64,000 nt of DNA from Geodermatophilus amargosae. GTDB lineage: Bacteria > Actinomycetota > Actinomycetes > Mycobacteriales > Geodermatophilaceae. The DNA lies in contig NZ_FPBA01000025.1 in the NCBI RefSeq assembly GCF_900116515.1, positions 17,647 through 81,646 on the forward strand. The letters are read 5' to 3'. Below the pieces are notes generated by a model, which was not told the DNA's origin, searched no databases, and saw only the letters and a list, made by a program, of their open reading frames with translations. Below, piece by piece: positions 61,144-64,000 of the stretch; position 1 is the first letter of the stretch; every line of letters starts with the position of its first letter. A program made the translations under genes and the position numbers.

Positions 61144-61680
61144 GTGGACGGCATGCCGATGGCAGGACGGACGACGGCGGAGCAGGCGACGGCACGGCAG
61201 GCGACGGCGCCGCAGCCGGCGGCACGTGCGGCCACTCCGCCACTGCGCGCCTCGGACGCCGATCGGCTGGCCACCGTGCACCGGCTGCAGGACGCCGTCG
61301 CGCGCGGGCTGCTCACGCCCGACGAGGGCAGCGAGCGGATGGCGGCCGCGTTCGCCACGGTGCACGTGCGCGACCTGCCGCCGCTGACCGCCGACCTGCC
61401 GCCGACGGTCGCCGTCGCCGCCGCTCCCACCCCCGCCCCGCCCGGCTGGCGGCCGCTGGGCGCCATGGCCTGGCAGCAGCTGCGGGCGAGCGTGGCGGCG
61501 GCCCGGCACGGCGGTCCGCCCACCTGGCGTCTCGCGCTGGCCGTCCTCATCGCGCTGGTCCTGCTGCTCACGGTGCTGTCGCTGCTCGCGCAGGGCCTGT
61601 ACGACGGCGTCCCCGGCGACTTCCGCAGCCCCGACTTCGACGGCCTGGACGGCTTCGACGAGGGTCGCGGCCCACGCTGA
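61144..61680 (+). CDS. DUF1707 (SHOCT-like) membrane protein
   Basis: 178 residues. An Ala/Thr-rich start is followed by the DUF1707 motif LRASDADRLATVHRLQDAVARGLLTPDE..AFATVHVRDLPPLTADL (~37-85), then a Pro-rich linker and one transmembrane helix (~140-160, LALAVLIALVLLLTVLSLL), ending in an acidic tail. DUF1707 is a short N-terminal helical module common in actinobacterial membrane proteins; function unknown. GTG 61144 is preceded by GGGGAGG at six bases. Confidence 0.85.
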   Translation: MDGMPMAGRTTAEQATARQATAPQPAARAATPPLRASDADRLATVHRLQDAVARGLLTPDEGSERMAAAFATVHVRDLPPLTADLPPTVAVAAAPTPAPPGWRPLGAMAWQQLRASVAAARHGGPPTWRLALAVLIALVLLLTVLSLLAQGLYDGVPGDFRSPDFDGLDGFDEGRGPR

Positions 61681-61727
61681 GGTCAGGCGGCCGACGGCCC
61701 TCACGCGGTGGTGCCGCCGCCGGTGGT

Positions 61728-62003
61728 CTAGCCGACGGCGAAGCCGCCCACGCCACCGATGGCCAGCAGCGCGACGGCGGCCGCACCGGGGGCGGGGCGT
61801 CTCCTGAGCCGGGCGGACAGCGCCCGCCGGGGCTGCTTCCCCTGGGCGGCGGGGACGCCGTCGGCCGTGGCACCGCCGACCTGGGGCAGCTCCGACGTCG
61901 CGGTCCGGGACGGCGCGGCGGTGCCCTGCTCGGGGTGCCAGGCCGGAACCGCCGGCGGCTCCCAGCGGTTGCCGCTCAGGGTAGGGACAACGTCCTCGTC
62001 CAC
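61728..62003 (-). CDS. Small single-pass membrane protein, unknown
   Basis: 91 residues from GTG 62003 with AGGAG five bases upstream. Hydrophilic, Pro/Ala/Thr-rich first two thirds, an Arg-rich patch (RRALSARLRRRP), then a C-terminal hydrophobic helix ending AIGGVGGFAVG. A tail-anchored topology with the N terminus inside fits. No family recognised. Convergent with the DUF1707 gene, 47 bp between stops. Confidence 0.6.
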   Translation of the reverse strand: MDEDVVPTLSGNRWEPPAVPAWHPEQGTAAPSRTATSELPQVGGATADGVPAAQGKQPRRALSARLRRRPAPGAAAVALLAIGGVGGFAVG

Positions 62004-62135
62004 CGTGCTCCTCGTGGGGTCCGGGGAGCTCTCACGGTGGCGGCCGTCGCTGGGGCGGAGCCGTGCGACGACTGTGGAGTGGCTGGACGAGATGGCAGCC
62101 CCGCCCGGGACGTCTGGCAGGCTGGACGCAGTTCC

Positions 62136-62209
62136 GGGGCGGTAGCTCAGCCGGTCAGAGCATGGGACTCATAATCCCTGGGTCGTGGGTTCGAGCCCCA
62201 CCCGCCCCA
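62136..62209 (+). tRNA. tRNA with anticodon CAT (Met, or Ile2)
   Basis: Cloverleaf with acceptor GGGGCGG/CCGCCCC, D arm GCTC..GAGC, anticodon loop CTCATAA, T arm GTGGG-TTCGAGC-CCCAC and discriminator A; CCA is not encoded. One T/T opposition at the top of the anticodon stem. It is not an initiator tRNA. Elongator Met and lysidine-modified Ile2 share this anticodon and cannot be separated with certainty here. Confidence 0.9.
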
Positions 62210-62225
62210 CCGGTGTTACTGCAGG

Positions 62226-63350
62226 TCAGCGGCGTGCAGGCTTGATCGGGACGACGTCGGAGCCTCGCTCAGTCCGCAAAAAGTCCGCACGAGCGCGGAC
62301 TGCGGCTTCGTCGAGGCGGTCAGCGACGGCATCCAGGTCGTCGTCGAACAGCCCCGAGTAGACGTCCAGGGTCATCGCGGCCGAGGCATGCCCGAGGAGG
62401 CGTTGGACGGCTTTAACGTTCGCTCCGGCGGACACCGCGAGGCTGGCCGCGGTGTGCCGGAGCTCGTGCGGGGTGAGCCCGGGCAGGCCCGCCTCGAGGG
62501 CCGCACGGTCGAAGACCCGCTTCCGGAAGTTGCCGACGCGCAGGACCCCGCCCTCGGGGCTGGTGAACAGCAGCTCGCCCGGCGCCCGGCCGGCGACCAC
62601 CTGCGCCAGCTCGTCGACCAGCGATCGCGGGATCGGCACGGAGCGGCGATGGTGGGTCTTCGGCGTACCGAACACCGTTGCCCCGTTGACCTCGGTCACC
62701 GACTCGGCGATCTCCAGGCGGCGACGGAGCAGGTCCACCCGCCCGACCCGCAACGCCGCGAGCTCACCGAAGCGCAGGCCGGTGAAGGCCAGCATCTCGA
62801 CGACCAGCAGGTAGTCACCGGCGGCGGTCGCGAGCCGCTGGACCTCCGCGTGGCTCAGGAACCGCTTGTCGCGCGGGTGGGCCCTGGGAAGGGATGCGCC
62901 CCCGGCCGGATTGCGTGGTAGCCGCCCGGCGCGCACGGCGTGTTCGAGGATCAGTGAGAGGACGCGGTACGCCTGGCGGACGCTGGAGACGGCCAGGCCG
63001 CGGGTCATCATGTCCGCCAACCAGCTCTCCACGTCCGCGACGTTCACGGCGCGGATCGAGGTCGTCCCCCACCGCGGCTCGATGTGGCAGCGCATCAAGG
63101 ACTCGTAACGCCCGCGGGTGGACGGCTTGAGCGCCGCGTGGCCGTCAAGCCAGCGACGTCCCCACTCCCCCACCGTCACTCGTGAGAGGGCCGGGTCGGT
63201 ATAGGTCCCGGTGACGACGGTCGACGTGACCTCGTCGAGCCAGCGCTGCGCGTCGACCTTGCGGCTGAAGTGCCGCGCGTGCTCCTTGCCGGCCGGATCC
63301 CGGTACCGAGCCCGCCAGACACCGTCCGCCCGTCGCTTGATGCTGGCCAT
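62226..63350 (-). CDS. Site-specific tyrosine integrase
   Basis: 374 residues. N-terminal arm-binding segment (KRRADGVWRARYRDPAGKEH), SAM-like core-binding domain (~60-150) and catalytic domain with the first Arg in TGLRFGELAAL, HELRH (box II) and GHASAAMTLDVYSGLF (second His and Tyr nucleophile). It is complete, so probably active. Its 3' end lies 16 bp from the 3' end of the CAT-anticodon tRNA, the classic arrangement for an element integrated into a tRNA gene. ATG 63350 with GAGGCACC upstream. The element continues to the right beyond the window. Confidence 0.93.
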   Translation of the reverse strand: MASIKRRADGVWRARYRDPAGKEHARHFSRKVDAQRWLDEVTSTVVTGTYTDPALSRVTVGEWGRRWLDGHAALKPSTRGRYESLMRCHIEPRWGTTSIRAVNVADVESWLADMMTRGLAVSSVRQAYRVLSLILEHAVRAGRLPRNPAGGASLPRAHPRDKRFLSHAEVQRLATAAGDYLLVVEMLAFTGLRFGELAALRVGRVDLLRRRLEIAESVTEVNGATVFGTPKTHHRRSVPIPRSLVDELAQVVAGRAPGELLFTSPEGGVLRVGNFRKRVFDRAALEAGLPGLTPHELRHTAASLAVSAGANVKAVQRLLGHASAAMTLDVYSGLFDDDLDAVADRLDEAAVRARADFLRTERGSDVVPIKPARR

Positions 63351-63432
63351 GGGGTGCCTCCGTTGGCGCTCTCGGCTACAGGACCGAAGGGGTCGCACGG
63401 AGCCTGGCAACTGGTCCGACACGGTCCACCGA

Positions 63433-63666
63433 TCAGCCCGCCGGCGAGCCGCCCTGCTCGTGTTGCGCACCGATCCACGCATTGAGGTCGTCGCGGCGGT
63501 AGAGCACCCGGCGGCCGAGGCGGAAGCTGCGCGGGCCGGTGCCGAGGTGGCGCCAGTAGCGCAGGGTGGCGACGGGGGCGCGAAGGAGCTCTGCGGCTTC
63601 GGTGATGGTGAGCAGCTCGGGGACGGGCTCGGTGGCGCGCTGCCGGCTGGGCGTCTCGTGGACCAA
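63433..63666 (-). CDS. Excisionase / MerR-like DNA-binding protein
   Basis: 77 residues with a winged helix: LTITEAAELLRAPVATLRYWRHLGTGPRSF..GRRVLYRRDDLNAWI, the HTH_17 pattern of Xis-type proteins encoded upstream of actinobacterial integrases. It would bend DNA for excision or set integrase direction. Start is TTG 63666 with AGGAG six bases upstream. 82 bp separate it from the integrase. The IS701-type sequence ends about 30 bp upstream, so its native promoter may be disturbed. Confidence 0.88.
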   Translation of the reverse strand: MVHETPSRQRATEPVPELLTITEAAELLRAPVATLRYWRHLGTGPRSFRLGRRVLYRRDDLNAWIGAQHEQGGSPAG

Positions 63667-63693
63667 GGCTGACTCCTAATACTGCAACGGCAG

Positions 63694-64000
63694 TTATGGC
63701 GGTGCCTGTCCGCGGGCTCGGTAGTGGGCGGCGCGGGCCTGGGCCTGGCGTCGTCGGCGCCACCAGGACCAGTCGGCGGTGTGGTCGAGGTCGGGCCGCG
63801 GTGTATGGATGAGGGTGTTGAGCAGGCGGCGGAGCTCGGGCACGGTCAGCGCGATGAGCTGCTCGGTTGCGGCTGCAGACCCCCCTTTTCCGCGCTGGCG
63901 CGGGTGGCACTCAGATAGGCGTGGGCGAGCATTGCCAGGGTGATGTGCCGATACCAGGCGGTGTAGTCCCGCACCTGGTAGGAGGCCAGCCCGGCCTCGT
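63694..64000 (-). pseudogene. IS701-type transposase C terminus, frameshifted and cut by window edge
   Basis: Minus-strand translation gives [31 protein letters not shown], then in the next frame [42 protein letters not shown] and a stop at 63694-63696, a typical IS701/IS4-like transposase end. The frame changes at an A4G6 run (plus 63890-63899): one base would restore it. Either a homopolymer indel killed the gene or frameshifting is used. The sequence ACTGCAACGGCAGT just beyond the stop (63680-63693) may belong to the terminal repeat. Confidence 0.72.

Overview
The window is very GC-rich, densely packed, uses many GTG and some TTG starts, and keeps several gene orders known from Actinomycetota. 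Examples are RNase H/phosphatase - zinc ribbon - Nif3; ahpE - DUF3052 - aceE; fasR-fabD-fabH-acpP-fabF-carboxyltransferase - DUF3145; and plsB - plsC - wax ester synthase. The overall flavour fits a Geodermatophilaceae-like actinomycete (Blastococcus/Geodermatophilus/Modestobacter type), but that placement is inference from gene content and composition, not a database match.

Layout. 1-5.0 kb (minus): housekeeping genes interrupted by a DUF3311 + sodium:solute symporter pair, ending in a broken acetyltransferase. 5.0-19.5 kb (mostly plus): a FUSC membrane protein, three alpha/beta hydrolases and a glycerolipid/triacylglycerol block: WS/DGAT, PlsB, a single 984-residue HAD-PlsC-WS/DGAT fusion, and an acyl-CoA ligase. 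19.6-34.4 kb: the accessory region. 34.6-39.1 kb: an integrase remnant, tRNA-Val, ahpE, DUF3052 and aceE. 39.1-48.3 kb: a D-amino-acid-oxidase-like gene, then a carbohydrate utilisation cluster (GH88/105-like, GH1, complete ABC importer) divergent from a LacI regulator with a clear palindromic operator between them. 48.3-57 kb: a pirin-like protein, PAP2 phosphatase and the FAS-II operon. 57-62 kb: a frameshifted GGDEF gene, a mycothiol-dependent isomerase-like protein, an M23 peptidase and DUF1707. 62.1-64 kb: tRNA(CAT) with an adjacent tyrosine integrase, an excisionase and a frameshifted IS701-type transposase at the edge.

The most interesting part is 19.6-34.4 kb. Four genes (three small ones of 96-99 codons in a row and one of 308 codons) share an almost invariant 16-residue leader, (M/V)FEDQYV(E/D)LLPARTTM, followed in every case by Gln and then a glycine-rich GGxGG body. 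The three small genes run into a 1055-residue protein that fuses a PqqD-like leader-recognition domain, an M50 zinc membrane protease (HECGH) and, at the C terminus, a plant-type glutaminyl cyclase domain. A simple reading is that the leader is recognised, cut before the Gln, and the new N-terminal Gln is turned into pyroglutamate. A hairpin sits between the precursors and the enzyme, a lipoprotein follows, and a large LuxR-type ATPase regulator is divergent. A Sec-secreted 523-residue protein built from the same glycine-rich module lies next door, and an Hsp70-TM-beta-propeller fusion is divergent from the 308-codon member. I regard this as a candidate undescribed peptide/protein export and maturation system.

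The region also carries integration scars: a 45-bp copy of the 3' half of tRNA-Val (32.2 kb) and an integrase fragment next to the intact tRNA-Val (34.9 kb). A 54-57-bp intergenic repeat occurs at least five times, always just behind a stop codon.
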